A stretch of 64,000 nt of DNA from positions 4,340,001 to 4,404,000 of the forward strand of contig JAJFPB010000001.1 of assembly GCA_020881915.1 (NCBI GenBank), in the 5' to 3' direction. The first letter of the stretch is position 1, and every line of letters starts with the position of its first letter. Below the pieces are notes generated by a model. The model was given only the letters and a program-made list of their open reading frames with translations. It ran no database searches and was not told where the DNA came from. The translations under genes were made by a program, and so were the position numbers. Below, in pieces: positions 52,764 through 64,000 of this stretch. Source of the DNA: Paramyrothecium sp. XJ0827 (Eukaryota > Ascomycota > Sordariomycetes > Hypocreales > Stachybotryaceae).

Positions 52764-55703
52764 ATGGGAGTAGACAGGGAATACGATGGCTATAACCCCA
52801 AACGGAGGCGGTTAGAGCAAGCGCGACCAAACGGCAATTTTAAGGATGGAGGCTGGAATGGGAGCCGCGGCACGACCCCCCGAGTACAGCCAAAGAACGC
52901 GCCAACACCAGCCAAGGATACGGAACTTCCAGAACCCACAGACGAGGACTCGCGCGCGTTAGATCGCGACTGGTACGGCGGCGACGAGTTTGGCGGCCAT
53001 GTGTTCGGAGATGACAGCCACAACCCGTTTGCCTCATACGAGCAGACAGCATGGGAAAACGAACAACAAGAGGCGGCGCGCGCCGAGAAAATGTCGAGTC
53101 GATATGATGCTCGGAAGGAACAGCGGCAGAAGGAGAACGATGCTTGGGAAACGAATCGGATGCTCGTGTCTGGAGTTGCGCAGCGGAGGGACATGGCGGC
53201 GGATTTCGATGACGAAGAAGCCACCCGTGTGCATCTTCTGGTCCACGAACTCAGGCCCCCTTTTCTGGATGGCCGGACCATCTTCACCAAGCAACTAGAA
53301 CCTGTGCCGGCGGTCCGAGACTACCAAAGCGACATGGCTGTATTTAGTCGTAAGGGAAGCAAGGTTGTGAAGGAGGCCCGGCAACAAAGGGAACGCCAGA
53401 GACAAGCCAAAGAAGCGACAAGCATGGCCGGAACGACGCTGGGCAATATCATGGGAGCGAAAGAGGAAGACGGTGATTCTGCACTACCGGTTCCCGCCGA
53501 GGACGACGCCCCGCCGGCCGAGCGGAAGGGAAACAAGTTCAGCGAGCACATGAACAAATCAAGCGGCGCCAGCAATTTCAGCAAAACCAAGACACTGCGT
53601 GAGCAGCGAGAATTCCTGCCTGCATTCGCAGTGCGAGAGGATTTGCTGCGTGTGATACGGGAAAACCAGGTCACCATTGTGATTGGTGAGACTGGTTCGG
53701 GAAAGACTACACAATTAACACAATTCCTATATGAGGATGGCTACGGGAAATCTGGAATGATTGGATGCACACAACCCAGACGTGTCGCCGCAATGAGTGT
53801 TGCGAAGCGTGTTTCCGAGGAGATGGAAGTGAAGCTCGGCAGCACTGTTGGATACGCCATCCGTTTCGAGGATTGCACGAGCAAAGAGACGGTTATCAAG
53901 TACATGACGGACGGAGTTTTGTTACGAGAGTCCCTGAACGAGCCTGATTTGGACCGGTACTCTTGCATCATCATGGACGAAGCGCACGAGAGAGCGCTGA
54001 ACACTGACATCCTGATGGGTCTGTTCAAAAAGATCCTGCAGCGGCGCCGTGACCTCAAGCTCATCGTCACATCTGCAACCATGAACGCGAAACGGTTTTC
54101 AGACTTCTTTGGCAATGCGCCCGAGTTTACAATCCCCGGCAGAACCTTCCCTGTGGACGTCATGTTCCATCGATCACCGGTTGAGGACTATGTCGACCAA
54201 GCTGTCCAGCAGGTCCTCGCGATTCATGTGTCCATGGATGCTGGTGATATCCTGGTGTTCATGACTGGTCAGGAAGACATCGAAATCACATGCGAGCTTG
54301 TCCAGAAGCGACTGGACGCCCTCAACGACCCTCCGAAACTAAGCATCCTGCCGATTTACAGTCAGATGCCTGCGGATCTCCAGGCTAAAATCTTCGACAA
54401 GGCTGCGCCTGGTGTCAGGAAATGCATCGTCGCCACCAACATTGCCGAGACGAGTTTGACCGTCGACGGCATCAAGTACGTGGTTGATGCAGGCTACTCC
54501 AAGATGAAGGTCTACAACCCCAAGATGGGCATGGACACGTTGCAAATCACCCCAATCTCCCAGGCCAACTCCTCACAGCGCTCTGGTCGTGCTGGACGAA
54601 CAGGACCGGGTAGAGCATTCCGGCTATACACGGAGAAGGCGTTCAAGGAAGAACTCTACACGCAAACCATTCCTGAAATCCAGCGCACCAACTTGGCCAA
54701 CACGGTACTGATGCTCAAGTCTCTGGGCGTCAAGGACTTGCTTGATTTCGACTTCATGGACCCTCCTCCGCAGGACACCATCACGACCTCCATGTTCGAC
54801 CTATGGGCGCTTGGAGCGCTAGACAATCTCGGAGAGCTCACGGATCTAGGAGGGAAAATGAGCGCTTTCCCCATGGACCCGAGCTTGTCCAAACTGCTCA
54901 TCACTGCCGAGGAATATGGCTGCAGCGAGGAAATGATCACGATCGTCTCCATGCTTTCCGTGCCCAACGTCTTTTATCGTCCCAAGGAAAGGCAGGATGA
55001 GGCGGATGCCCAGCGAGAAAAGTTCTGGGTGCACGAATCTGACCATCTGACGTACCTGCAAGTCTACTCGGCTTGGAAGGCGAACGGTTACTCGGACGGT
55101 TGGTGCATCAAGCATTTCCTTCATCCAAAGTCACTCAGACGAGCGAAGGAAATCAGGGACCAACTCCTGGATATTGTGAAGATGCAAAAGATGGAACTTA
55201 TCAGCTGCGGCATGGACTGGGACATCATTCGCAAGTGCATCTGCTCGGGCTACTACCACCAGGCTGCCAAGTACAAGGGCTCCGGTGAATACATCAACCT
55301 GCGGACCAACCTGGCGGTGCAGCTGCACCCCACGAGCGCCCTGTACGCCGGCCACCCGCCGGACTACGTCGTCTACCACGAGCTCATCCTCACCTCCAAG
55401 GTGTACGTCTCGACGGTCACGGCCGTCGACCCGCACTGGCTGGCGGACCTCGGCGGCGTCTTCTACTCCGTCAAGGAGAAGGGCTACTCGGCCCGCGACC
55501 GGCGCATCACCGAGACCGAGTTCAACCGCAAGATGGAGATCGAGGCCAAGATGGCGGACGACAAGCGCCGGGCGGAGGAGCGCAAGCAGGCCGAGGCGGA
55601 GCGGTCCGTCAAGAAGACCAAGGTGGCGGCGGACGGGAAGAAGATTGTCACGCAGGGGGCCGTGAGGAAACCCGTGGTTAAGCGGCGCGGAAGGGCCTTC
55701 TGA
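52764..55703 (+). CDS. PRP16: DEAH-box pre-mRNA splicing ATPase Prp16
   Basis: Single-exon 979-aa protein starting [19 protein letters not shown]. About 280 N-terminal residues are charged and include the Prp16-type segment [20 protein letters not shown] just before the helicase core. Core motifs are intact: [10 protein letters not shown] (about 308), [12 protein letters not shown] near 404, SAT near 437 and [13 protein letters not shown] near 605. The winged-helix, ratchet and OB-fold regions follow to about 900, and the tail is Lys/Arg/Glu-rich. Prp16 hydrolyses ATP to remodel the spliceosome after the first step and proofreads splicing. The length is a little shorter than the yeast enzymes, with the difference at the N-terminus. 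It is divergent from PWP1 with TLS1 downstream on the same strand. Confidence 0.96.
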   Translation: MGVDREYDGYNPKRRRLEQARPNGNFKDGGWNGSRGTTPRVQPKNAPTPAKDTELPEPTDEDSRALDRDWYGGDEFGGHVFGDDSHNPFASYEQTAWENEQQEAARAEKMSSRYDARKEQRQKENDAWETNRMLVSGVAQRRDMAADFDDEEATRVHLLVHELRPPFLDGRTIFTKQLEPVPAVRDYQSDMAVFSRKGSKVVKEARQQRERQRQAKEATSMAGTTLGNIMGAKEEDGDSALPVPAEDDAPPAERKGNKFSEHMNKSSGASNFSKTKTLREQREFLPAFAVREDLLRVIRENQVTIVIGETGSGKTTQLTQFLYEDGYGKSGMIGCTQPRRVAAMSVAKRVSEEMEVKLGSTVGYAIRFEDCTSKETVIKYMTDGVLLRESLNEPDLDRYSCIIMDEAHERALNTDILMGLFKKILQRRRDLKLIVTSATMNAKRFSDFFGNAPEFTIPGRTFPVDVMFHRSPVEDYVDQAVQQVLAIHVSMDAGDILVFMTGQEDIEITCELVQKRLDALNDPPKLSILPIYSQMPADLQAKIFDKAAPGVRKCIVATNIAETSLTVDGIKYVVDAGYSKMKVYNPKMGMDTLQITPISQANSSQRSGRAGRTGPGRAFRLYTEKAFKEELYTQTIPEIQRTNLANTVLMLKSLGVKDLLDFDFMDPPPQDTITTSMFDLWALGALDNLGELTDLGGKMSAFPMDPSLSKLLITAEEYGCSEEMITIVSMLSVPNVFYRPKERQDEADAQREKFWVHESDHLTYLQVYSAWKANGYSDGWCIKHFLHPKSLRRAKEIRDQLLDIVKMQKMELISCGMDWDIIRKCICSGYYHQAAKYKGSGEYINLRTNLAVQLHPTSALYAGHPPDYVVYHELILTSKVYVSTVTAVDPHWLADLGGVFYSVKEKGYSARDRRITETEFNRKMEIEAKMADDKRRAEERKQAEAERSVKKTKVAADGKKIVTQGAVRKPVVKRRGRAF

Positions 55704-56246
55704 GCGAGCCTCTTGGGTAGCATACTGTACATTTTGACGAAAACACTAGGCCGTGCAAAGGGAGGGCTTGCGATCACAACATCTGTGCTGAAGCGTGTGC
55801 TTTAATGATATCATAGGTAGCTTACTTTGGCGCGTATGGGTTGGCGACGTTCATTTGATTTTGGAAGTACATTTCTTGCCATGGTTGTTCCTAATTACGC
55901 GACTATGCCACTGCATCTAGTCTGTGCCATTCCAGAGATCGAGAAGCAGATTTCGGTTGTTGATGGTTGTATAAGTAAGGTACCTTAAAGAATGACTGCT
56001 TGTGCGTGAAGGTGAGATGCAACGAGGCCCTCGGTTGGCGACGGCTAATCGCCGGTAACCGCAAATGTCCCAACAGCCACAATCCAAAGAGCGCTCGATC
56101 TTTCTGCTCACGGCACCCAACTCGTCAACCTTCTTTTTCTTTTCCCTTCGCCTGCCCGTATTTGTGTTTTTTTCCCCCTCCCCTCGCCGTGGGTGATGTA
56201 GAACCCTACAGCTTCGAGATCCCCCTCCCCTTCAGGCTACGAAGCT
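55704..56246. other. PRP16 3' flank and TLS1 promoter
   Basis: A 543-bp spacer with an AAGGTACCTT palindrome at 55977-55986 and a T/C-rich leader before the TLS1 start (56130-56180). No gene is seen. Confidence 0.6.
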
Positions 56247-57469
56247 ATGGAGCCGCCCGGCACCGGCGCCGAGGACGCGCCGCCCAGTCCCATCCGCTTC
56301 CGACCCGGCAAGAAGCGCAAGGCGGCGTACCGCCAGCGCGCCGATGACACCGAGAACGAAGCCCCGGAGTGCGGCCGTGCCGAAATCGACGCCCCGAAAG
56401 CAGCTGGACAGCCCGAGGCGATCAAGGTCGAGGAAGGGGCGTCGGACGACGAGACGGCCGTGGTAGCAGCGCTGCGCTTGCGGAACGCGCGCAAGGGCCG
56501 CCTTGGAGGCGTCGGCTTCAGATCCGACGCCCGCCCGGACGATGACGATGCCGCCCTCTCGGTGTCGCGAGCCCTCGTCCTGGCCGAGCAGGAAGGGCCC
56601 GCGCCGGACGCCGTAGTCGGAGGCATCGCGAACCGCTTCACCCACCAAACCGGACTCATCGGCGAGCTCAACGACAAACACATGTATGTCCTCCCTCCGG
56701 CCCGACCTGCAGCCCCGCGGAGTCGGGCTGCGGCGCCGTAACGCAGGAGCCTTTACTAATCATTCAAGGACTGAATACATAGAGTCGCGCCTGTCTAGCC
56801 GCAGTGCCCCGTCCGCACCTCCAAGCTCTCGAGCGGCCCCCGCGGATGGCCACGGGCAGCAGCAGAGCCACGCCGAGGCGGCCGCCGAGCCCGCCACCTC
56901 TCGTCCGCGCGAACAGCCCGTACTGCAGGGGAAGCTGATGGAGGTCGACCTACAGGAGGCCCTCCAGGATCGCGGCAAGAACGGCGCAAAGGACAAGGCG
57001 CCCCAGCGAGGCGCGAAGCGGCAGCGGCTGGGCAAAGATGGGAAGCCCTGGCGTCCGCGCAACCGCCGCAACAGCGACGATATCAAGCGTGACCAACTCG
57101 TCGAGCAATTCCTTCATGAGAACAGATGTAAGTTCCCAGCTTTGCTGGCCCTCGGCCCTTCTCCTATATGGGCTATCTACTAATAAGCAAATAGTGGATG
57201 TATACGACGTGCCGACCCCAGCTTCGTCTGTCCCCGATGCAGCCGACGGAGATGGCGATGCCGACGAGCGCCTGGCAGAGCAGTTCCAGAAGCAGTACAT
57301 GGATGACATGGCGCAGCGCAGGCAGCGACGGAAGCCAGCCCAGCCTGCAAAGCCTACAACCGAGGACGTACTAAAAGGCCCAAAGCTTGGCGGAAGCCGA
57401 AATTCGCGGGCCGCTATGAGAGATTTCCTTTTGAAGAAGGAAAAGGAAGCAAAAGATACCAGGCGTTGA
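56247..57469 (+). CDS. TLS1: Tls1/C9orf78 (Hep59) family spliceosome cofactor
   Basis: Three exons, 56247-56683, 56769-57127 and 57195-57469, with introns of 85 and 67 nt, give 356 aa. Intron 1 ends with TACTAAT upstream of the acceptor. The N-terminus contains IRFRPGKKRKAAYR. The family core is TAVVAALRLRNARKGRLGGV with GFRSD, then GGIANRFTHQTGLIGELNDK joined across the splice to HMTEYIESRLSSR. A further conserved part is RDQLVEQFLHENR/LDVYDVP at splice 2, and the C-terminus ends RDFLLKKEKEAKDTRR. Fission yeast Tls1 and human C9orf78 bind Brr2-type spliceosomal proteins and affect splice choice; Tls1 also influences telomere length indirectly. The assignment is by motif order. Confidence 0.9.
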
Positions 57470-58075
57470 ATACTACATGGGTCTCGAATCTGCTCCGCAA
57501 AGCAGTAAAGACCCGCCCACAGTTTTGTGTATAATAAAAATTCATTTGCAATATGTTCTCATCGTTCCAAAGAATATCTATTCTAGCAGAGAGAAACTTA
57601 CCGGAATCAAACAATACCGCCGTCAAGGCGCCTAAGGATTGTTATTGGACCATGTTTGGTGACTCAAATAGCCAACTTCTGTCCTGCGGGACCCTAGAAA
57701 TGTACTTAATCCCAAAATGCCGCCGTTGGCCCAAGCAGTAGTTCAAAGACAAACGCCGATACCCTGACCCATGAGAATATTATGATCCAAACGGTAAGGA
57801 AACGGAAAGGAAAGAGAGGAATAAAAGAAAACCGACCCCAAGAGATTCGAAAGTGAGCGCTATATGCGACACTTGAGAATACAGGGCCTATGTGGGCTCA
57901 TAAGGATGTGTAGAAGTGGAAAGAAGATGAGAAAAAGTTCATGCCTGTCTTGGTCCGCGATCGGGAAAATTCATAAATCATGCCTCTTGAACGCCGTTTG
58001 ATGATGATGAGAGACTTCTGTTGCTGTCGTCGTAAACTTCAAGCATCGACTCGGAAGTGAAGCAAAATGGATACT
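57470..58075. other. Convergent 3' flanks
   Basis: A 606-bp spacer between convergent genes. No coding region is recognised. Confidence 0.6.
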
Positions 58076-59800
58076 TCATCTAATGTCGAGCTGGAAAGGC
58101 TTAAAACGGCCACCAATGGTTGCACATCGCGGACACTTCCTTCGTGCCCCCTGTTCAGCCATGAGAACTTCTACACAAGTCGAGCAAAGTCCACAAATAC
58201 ACTCTGTACAGGCGTAGGAGTCTTTGAGCCGAGACACCCCCTGACAAGCTGCACAATAAATCTGTATGTTGTGAGACGAGTACATTGGCGACGAGTCCGA
58301 CAAGCCTCGGGACCCGATGTGAAAATTCTCCCCGCTGTCACCGCTCTCAACTGAGGGAAACGGCTCCGGGACGTCTTGATTGTACGAGGGCGGTGTGAGG
58401 GCCTGCTGAAGCGGAGAAGCCTGATAGCTATTTGGCTGGAAGTGCTGTTGTGAAAATGGAGGCATAGAGCCTCGATGAAGTGAGATCGGCGACTGCGGCA
58501 TCTGTAGCGTCTTGATCAGGACGCTGTCCTCACTTGCCCGCTCCAGAGGGACATAGGATCGAGGGGAGCCTACCGGTGTGCGATCCTCATCTACATCGCC
58601 AGCAGCCGACGCAGCTTGATTAGTTGCATCGATTAGATCTTCCCAGCGAGTGCCATAGCCGGCAGATGGCTCCGCAGACAACGCCTTCCTGTCGCCACCG
58701 CCTGGTCGAAGTCGCTCCTCGTTCTGAATGCGGCGGAGCCAATCAGCAGCGGAGCCGCGAGAATTTTTCTTCTTGTGATGAGATTCGCGGCCGCGCTTGG
58801 TGATTGACTGCTTTCGTGGCCGGCTGGGCCCAAGGGGGCGTTGTAGGGGAGGCAGGGTAGAGGAGCGGCCAGGCGGAGAGGTGGCCAGTAGGGAGGGAAG
58901 GATGTCGCGTTGGCGGATTGAATTGACGGAAGAGTAGGGGTCGCTGGTGATGTCGTTGCTGGTTAGATGAATTGGCGGCAATTCAATGGAAGCGCGAGGG
59001 TTATGACGACTGTCAATGTCCGAGTAGTAGCCCTGTGGAAGGAGTTCAGTTAGCAAACCGTTGTCCCGAGGCACAACCACCTATCGATAAATAACTGCCG
59101 TATCGATAGGTGGTGGGGTGGGGTAGCATCGTACATTGAGCTCCAAATCCTTCTCGCCTTTGATGCCATGAAGCTCTGCTAAAGCAGCGGCAGCACTTGC
59201 AGTACCCAGCATGGAGCCGGCGGCATCGCCAACCCTTTCGTCGCCGAGTCTCGGTGTTCCTGGAGTGCTTGCGTCATCGCGATAATGGTTTTGGCGGTCT
59301 TGAAAGCCTTATCAGAACGTCAGTCATCGAGTAAGGAACAGCTGCTGGGCTGGAGGAAACATACTGTGGGATGCGGGGGCAGGACTTTGATCGAGATGCC
59401 GACGGTCTGAGGGCGGAGTGTTGATCATGAGCAAGAAGCTTTCTTCGGTCGCAGGAAGCTTGGAGATGTAGTGCTCTGGATGCGCTCGGCGAATGTGTTC
59501 CTGCATGGAACGATATCTCTTTTCCTGCACACCCGAAAATGCACGTTAGCACTGTATTGAATGCCATCAGGGTATTATTTTACAAGGGAATTCGCCGGTG
59601 GTGGCGCGAAGCATCGTGCTCGGACAAGCTGAATGAACGTCGCTGGACGAGGGTCGGGAGAGTTTTGTTCTACGGGTCAGACTCACGCCAATGCATCGCT
59701 TGCGGCAGCTGGAGCCATCCTGGTTCCGAAGGGGGCAGACAACCTCATTGTTGGAGTCTGTGATGGAGAAGGAGGATGTCAAGGTCGAGCGAGGCGGCAT
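58076..59800 (-). CDS. Fungal protein with N-terminal zinc knuckle and C-terminal RING-like cysteines
   Basis: Four exons, 59800-59687, 59524-59365, 59307-59135 and 59032-58076, with introns of 162, 57 and 102 nt, give 467 aa. The first two exons join to form CPLRNQDGSSCRKRCIG/EKRYRSMQEHIRRAHPEHY, a C-x7-C...H-x4-H zinc finger, followed by SKLPATEESFLLMINTPP. The middle is disordered and contains a basic KRGRESHHKKKNSRG stretch and an RGSAADWLRRIQNEERLRPG helix. The C-terminus has a second cysteine-rich module (CAACQG, CTECICGLCSTC, CPRC), RING-like but not a canonical RING. The upstream in-frame start at 59809 is GTG, so ATG 59800 is used. A nuclear regulatory role is plausible but not shown. 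Intron 3 carries a perfect 14-bp hairpin. Confidence 0.85.
59076..59114. repeat. Perfect 14-bp inverted repeat inside an intron
   Basis: ACCACCTATCGATA (59076-59089) and its exact reverse complement TATCGATAGGTGGT (59101-59114) are separated by 11 nt. The hairpin occupies the middle of intron 3 of the zinc-module gene. Both arms contain the TATCGATA core also present in the PWP1/PRP16 promoter. Confidence 0.95.
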
Positions 59801-62800
59801 CTTGGCCACACCATGCGGTAGGCAGAGGGCTCGCAGACGGGTGTGGAAGCGAGGTCGACGGTCGAAGACGGCTCAATTGGGTGTGGCGATAGCTTTAAGA
59901 GCACCGGAGGAGCTTCGACATGTGGGAGAAGCAATGTGATACGCGAAACAGATGATGGAGCCGAGATTTATAAGATGTGATGTATCTGAGAGGGTATCGA
60001 GGAGATCACGAGAGAAGGGGAAAGGAAGGGGAAAAAATCTATCGGGAGGGAGTTTAAACTGGGTGGGTGTTGAAGGCAAAAGCCTGTAGTGAGGGTGCAG
60101 GAGACGGGGAGTAAGAAGACTGAAGAGGGAAGACGAGCGAGCCTCTGTGTGTGTGTGTCTGTGTCTGCTAGTACACAAACCTCCCACCACCCGCGGCTGC
60201 TGTACCTACTACCTCGCCTTGCCTTTTACCTGACCTGACCTTGCCTTGCAGAGCAAAGCAGCACCACAGCGCAGCACAGCAAGAGCAGAGGGGGTGGGGT
60301 AAGGAAAGGAAAAAAGGAAAGGAAAGGCAAGGTGAAGGCACAGCAAGGTAAAGCTAAGGTAAAGGCAGGTAAGGTAGGTAGGTAGGTACTGTAAGGTAGT
60401 CACCCGGAAGAGGGGGTGGGGAGGGCGTGCAGTGTCACTTGAAGTATGGGGCCAAGCTAAGTTGCCTGTTAAGGCATAGGGGAATTCAATCCAGTCGGGA
60501 CAGGCAAGGTACCTAATGTACCTAGGATGAGGTAGCTGGTAGTCTGGTAAAGTACCATAGCTAAGAGGCATGTTGGGTATGCTCGTCAAGGGTGCTCTGT
60601 ACCGCGCCTGAGTTAAGGTCCGAGGAAGTGAGTCCTTAGCAATGGTCATGTATAGTGATGAATTCCAGTACTTGTCCCACGCGGCGGCGGCTACCTCGAG
60701 GCCACGACTGGCCGGGTCTTGTGGTGGGAAAAAGGTGAGACCAGAGTGCCTTTGCGAGCCAAGCCGCCACCCGATATGCGCCGGTGAGTCGTGTAGGTTG
60801 ATTAGTAGGTTTCTGCCGAGGGATCGGTGGGTGTACTTTGGGAAGTGAAGCAGTCTTTTCGGGGGGAAAACAACGTCCTGCCTCTGTTTTGGATTGCCTG
60901 CTTGCCCCGTTGGTCTATCGACATTCTCCTGTGCCGTCCTGAGTGGTCGGGGGACGATAAGATAGACCCAGAGCTCGCGCTGCGGGCTGTCAAGACGAGC
61001 GTGAGGGGGCGAAACGAGACACTCAGCAGGCGGGGAGGGGAACGGCGAACCAGGGTGCACATGCTGCGAGGAGCACTGATGGCGGGGATACATGGGGCAG
61101 ACGACGGGCTTTGCTGCAGAGTCGAGGTCCCTGATGATCGACTCGTGCAAGGGGGGTTGCTCTCACGAGCCAATGGCAAGCTAGCGACTCGCAAAAGCTC
61201 ACCTCTGGGAGCAACGGAGCGACAAAGGATATCTCCACAGTTCCCTCGCTAGCTACCCAAGGTGGGTAGGAGGTAAAATGCAAGTAAGTGAATGTACAGT
61301 ACGCAAAGCCCACAATCACTTCTACCCCAAGCTTTCCACCGTGCTGCTTTTGCGCGGTGGTCGCTGTGCATTGGTTGGTGACCTCTCAAAAAAAGTCGAC
61401 CAGCCGTAGTATCAAAACTGGGGACAACCGTGGTCTGGGCCGTCCATCCTCTGTACTGGGACTGTCCTTCGACCCTGCCCACAGCCAAGGCACATATCCC
61501 GGTAGCGAGTTTACCGCAAGGGTTGGCCGTGTCAAGTTGCAGCACTGTACCTTTTTTTTTCTCTCTCCCAGTAGAGGACCCCAAAGAAGCTCCGGAGCAG
61601 CCTTGGCTGGGGCCAGCAGCTCCTTGGGCAAATCAGGTTGCTTGCACAAGCAGCGACTCTGAGGTCGGTGGCGGTGGCGCGAAAGCATGAGGTACAGTCT
61701 GGATTTGAAATGACAGGGCATTACCGAAGCCACCGAGGGTATGGCTTTTCTCTTGAAGGTCAATCCCTAAAGCTGCGTTTCAATCGTTCGCTCGACTTCG
61801 ATGCCGTGGCTTCAGGAGGACCGGAGGTCGGCGCACGGTTGCTGCATGACAGCACAATCAAAGCGAGATAAGACACTTCATTAGGGTACCGGTCGGGTGT
61901 TGGGAAAATGCCGGTTAGTGGTCGATGGACCAAGATCCAGCACGCAGCAGGGGCTTCAGCTAAAAAGAATTTACAGGAGAGATGGCCAGGGAATCCACCG
62001 TCTCGATTAGGCAACTTTCCCAGGGTACCTGGGTACTTGCTACCGGCCTGGCGATGGAGCTCGCAACCAACGTCTCAGTTGCTGTCATCGACCTTGCACC
62101 TCTTCCAGAGCTTCGGGAGGTGTGGGGTTAACAAATGCTCCTCCACATTTCGACGGGGTGCTTTCTCCCATCAGGTTGTTGTGTCTGGAGGACGAAAATG
62201 TAGTCGGGTCCAGAGAAAGGCTGTCGCAGGCTTCGTTGTCGCTGAGATGGGAGCTCTGAATCAACCGACCAAAAGTATTGAACCATTGAAACTGTACAGT
62301 ACGTAAATCCTAGATCTCTACAGCTCTCTCGGTCTCCGAATAACCATGCAGCAATTGGGGCACCATCTTACAGCTCGATGTAGGCTCTTGGGCCGTAACG
62401 TTCACTCAGCTCGATCCGAAGCTTTGCTTCCTCATCAACTGCACGCGGATAGGTGAGCGGCCAGACTGGCTGCCAACAGAAACTCTCCCGAATGCCACCC
62501 CATCTCAGGATAGCCACGGCCCAGGAAAATCGATGGGTGGCACGAAATGCTTCAGCTGCTGCAATACTGGACAGCAGGGTGGGTTACAGGTAAGCAAGGT
62601 ACCTTCGGAATATGCCAAGGTACGGCGAGTCGACGAATGTTTTTAAGTTGTTATTCATGCGGTCTGCGGCCCTTGTTCCATTGACATCATGACCTTGGCT
62701 TCCAATCCAAGGTGAACGATTCATGCATGTTAATGAGAAATCCATTCTCGGTCGCTTTTCACCGATCGGCCGTCGTTGTCCAAGTTTCCAGTCACCTGCC

Positions 62801-64000
62801 GCCCTGTTTCCTGATTGTGTCTTATCGGAAGGGTGCGGCAAGCTTGAACCGCCGAGCCTCCCCTAAATTGTCATGGAGGAGTCGATTCCGGCATGGGCAA
62901 GGGCATGGGCATGGGCCAGAGCAAGACCGACACAGACACCGACACAGACACAGCTCGGTCGGCGGGGCCGACGGCTGGCCTCGAGCAGAAACTCAACTGC
63001 CACCCCTCCCCCATCCGTATGAACAACACCCCGTTCTCCTCTCAGCTAGAACGCTTCCGGCGACTCTAGCCCTCGAGTCGTTTGTTCGCAATGCCCACGT
63101 GAAGGAACGCATTGTCGAAACCGTTCCAGCACTCAGATGTCGACAATTGCGTTGCCCGCTCGGCCGTGGCTCACATCTATATTGCCTTCTCTAGTAGCCT
63201 CGGCCATAAAAAGTTCCGGGAATGCTTGCGCCATAGCTGGTCATTGGGTTAACTAAGGTTAGGTAGTGGCGGACTGGACCAGGGGGGTACACAGGTATTC
63301 CCCCAATGCTGCAGGCCAGCTCCTCGCCCCAGAGTCTTCAACTGTCTGGTGCTGTGCTACCGTGGCTTCAGCTCCACCCGGGGGCCTGCTGCAGGCTCTT
63401 CTGACCCAGTGGACGTCCAAGGGTTATCAAGGGAGGGGTGTGCAGGAAGCCCGAATTCCTACCATGTGGGCGCCATGCTTGAGTGAGATGGGAATGACTA
63501 GCATACGGGCCAGACGCACGCAGCCTTGCTTGGCCGCAGTGTGCGTAGCTGACAGGTCGACACACGTCCAACATGCCGTCCTTGCGTCTTCGTTGAAGCT
63601 TCCAAACCTTCTAATGCCGTTCAAAACCCCTGAAGCGTCCCACATGATCGAGGCCGCCTTGACCTTTTGAAAGTCCGGTCTTTTTACCAAGGCGGTGACC
63701 CCGCGGTCGCACCGCCTAGGGAATCATGCCATGTGGATCTCCTCGTCAACAGACTGGACTTAGCAAGGCCCAATCTCCATTGGAAAGGAGAGCTTGGAAG
63801 TCCCATTCACCGCAACTCGGAAGCTTGCCGATTGCATTGTGAAGCCTGACTCGACATCCAATGTACGGCCACTCGGTTGTTGACTGTTGCCTCGTGGGTG
63901 AAGCTATGGCACCATTGTCCTTCATATCGCGGCCATGCGTAACAACACGGAGGGAATTGAGGTCGATGCGAGAAATGGCGGACAACATGTGACCGAGCGT
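59801..64000. other. 4.2-kb gene-free right edge
   Basis: I see no supported gene. The left 600 bp is the promoter and leader of the zinc-module gene and is rich in AAGGTA/GTAGGTA units; GGTAAGG lies at 60298 and 60367. A GT run lies at 60146-60158. One long minus-strand open frame (60209-61150) has no recognisable motif and draws its hydrophobic end from the CT repeats. A GACACA-type repeat lies at 62927-62950. GGTACC occurs at 60508, 61886, 62024 and 62598. Confidence 0.5.
62927..62950. repeat. 12-bp tandem repeat, two copies
   Basis: CCGACACAGACA is repeated twice head to tail, preceded by GGCATGGGCAAGGGCATGGG-type repeats at about 62890-62916. It is simple-sequence DNA in a gene-free region. 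Confidence 0.85.

Noticed and set aside
62712..63194. 160-codon plus-strand frame at the right edge
   Set aside because: It runs through GACACA and GGCATG repeats (HGHGHG/RHRHRHR), so it is repeat-derived.
1..64000. tRNA genes, 5S rRNA, U6 snRNA or transposon genes
   Set aside because: I looked for T-loop GGTTCRA words, the U6 core, 5S internal promoter words and transposase or reverse-transcriptase motifs while reading and found none; a tRNAscan or Rfam search would be decisive.

Overview
The window looks like nuclear DNA of a filamentous ascomycete (Pezizomycotina, most likely a Sordariomycete; the species cannot be named from sequence alone). The reasons are short GT-AG introns of about 50-160 nt with CTAAC-type branch sites, compact genes separated by 0.2-4 kb of CT-rich DNA, and several proteins of fungal-only type. 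I support 24 protein genes and one spliceosomal RNA gene. No tRNA, rRNA, transposon, CRISPR array or virus-like gene was recognised.

Layout. 1-12 kb: an S6K-type AGC kinase (-), PRP4 of the U4/U6 snRNP (+), a Cdk9-type cyclin (+), the U2 snRNA gene (+), LSM8 (+) and a nucleoside hydrolase (-). 12-24 kb: two uncharacterised membrane-type or basic proteins (+), a coiled-coil protein (-) divergent from a mitochondrial rhomboid protease (+), and long gene-free stretches. 24-32 kb: an HST3/HST4-type sirtuin (+) convergent with RAD60 (-), then LSM6 (+), a SAM methyltransferase with an 11-nt microexon (-) and a small membrane protein (-). 34-47 kb: a fungal-specific protein (+), a PLP enzyme of the Cys/Met family (+), a serine-rich protein with a hidden second exon (-), a membrane-anchored polysaccharide deacetylase (+), an orphan class I terpene synthase (-) and another serine-rich protein (-). 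50-60 kb: PWP1 (-) divergent from PRP16 (+), TLS1/C9orf78 (+) and a two-zinc-module protein (-). 46.5-50.9 kb and 59.8-64 kb appear gene-free.

How the genes relate. Six loci serve pre-mRNA splicing: PRP4, U2 snRNA, LSM8, LSM6, PRP16 and TLS1. Three of them, together with the transcription-elongation cyclin, form one co-directional run at 4.6-10.2 kb. LSM6 and LSM8 belong to the Lsm2-8 ring on U6, PRP4 to U4/U6, U2 recognises the branch site, PRP16 remodels the spliceosome after step 1, and TLS1/C9orf78 is a spliceosome cofactor. The sirtuin and RAD60 are both genome-stability genes. The terpene synthase has no recognisable tailoring genes beside it.

Most multi-exon models were built by hand from splice signals and reading-frame continuity. 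Exon coordinates are given in the entries and all sum to whole codons. The least certain boundaries are the 3' ends of the genes at 19.8 kb and 39.1 kb and the exact ends of the U2 RNA.
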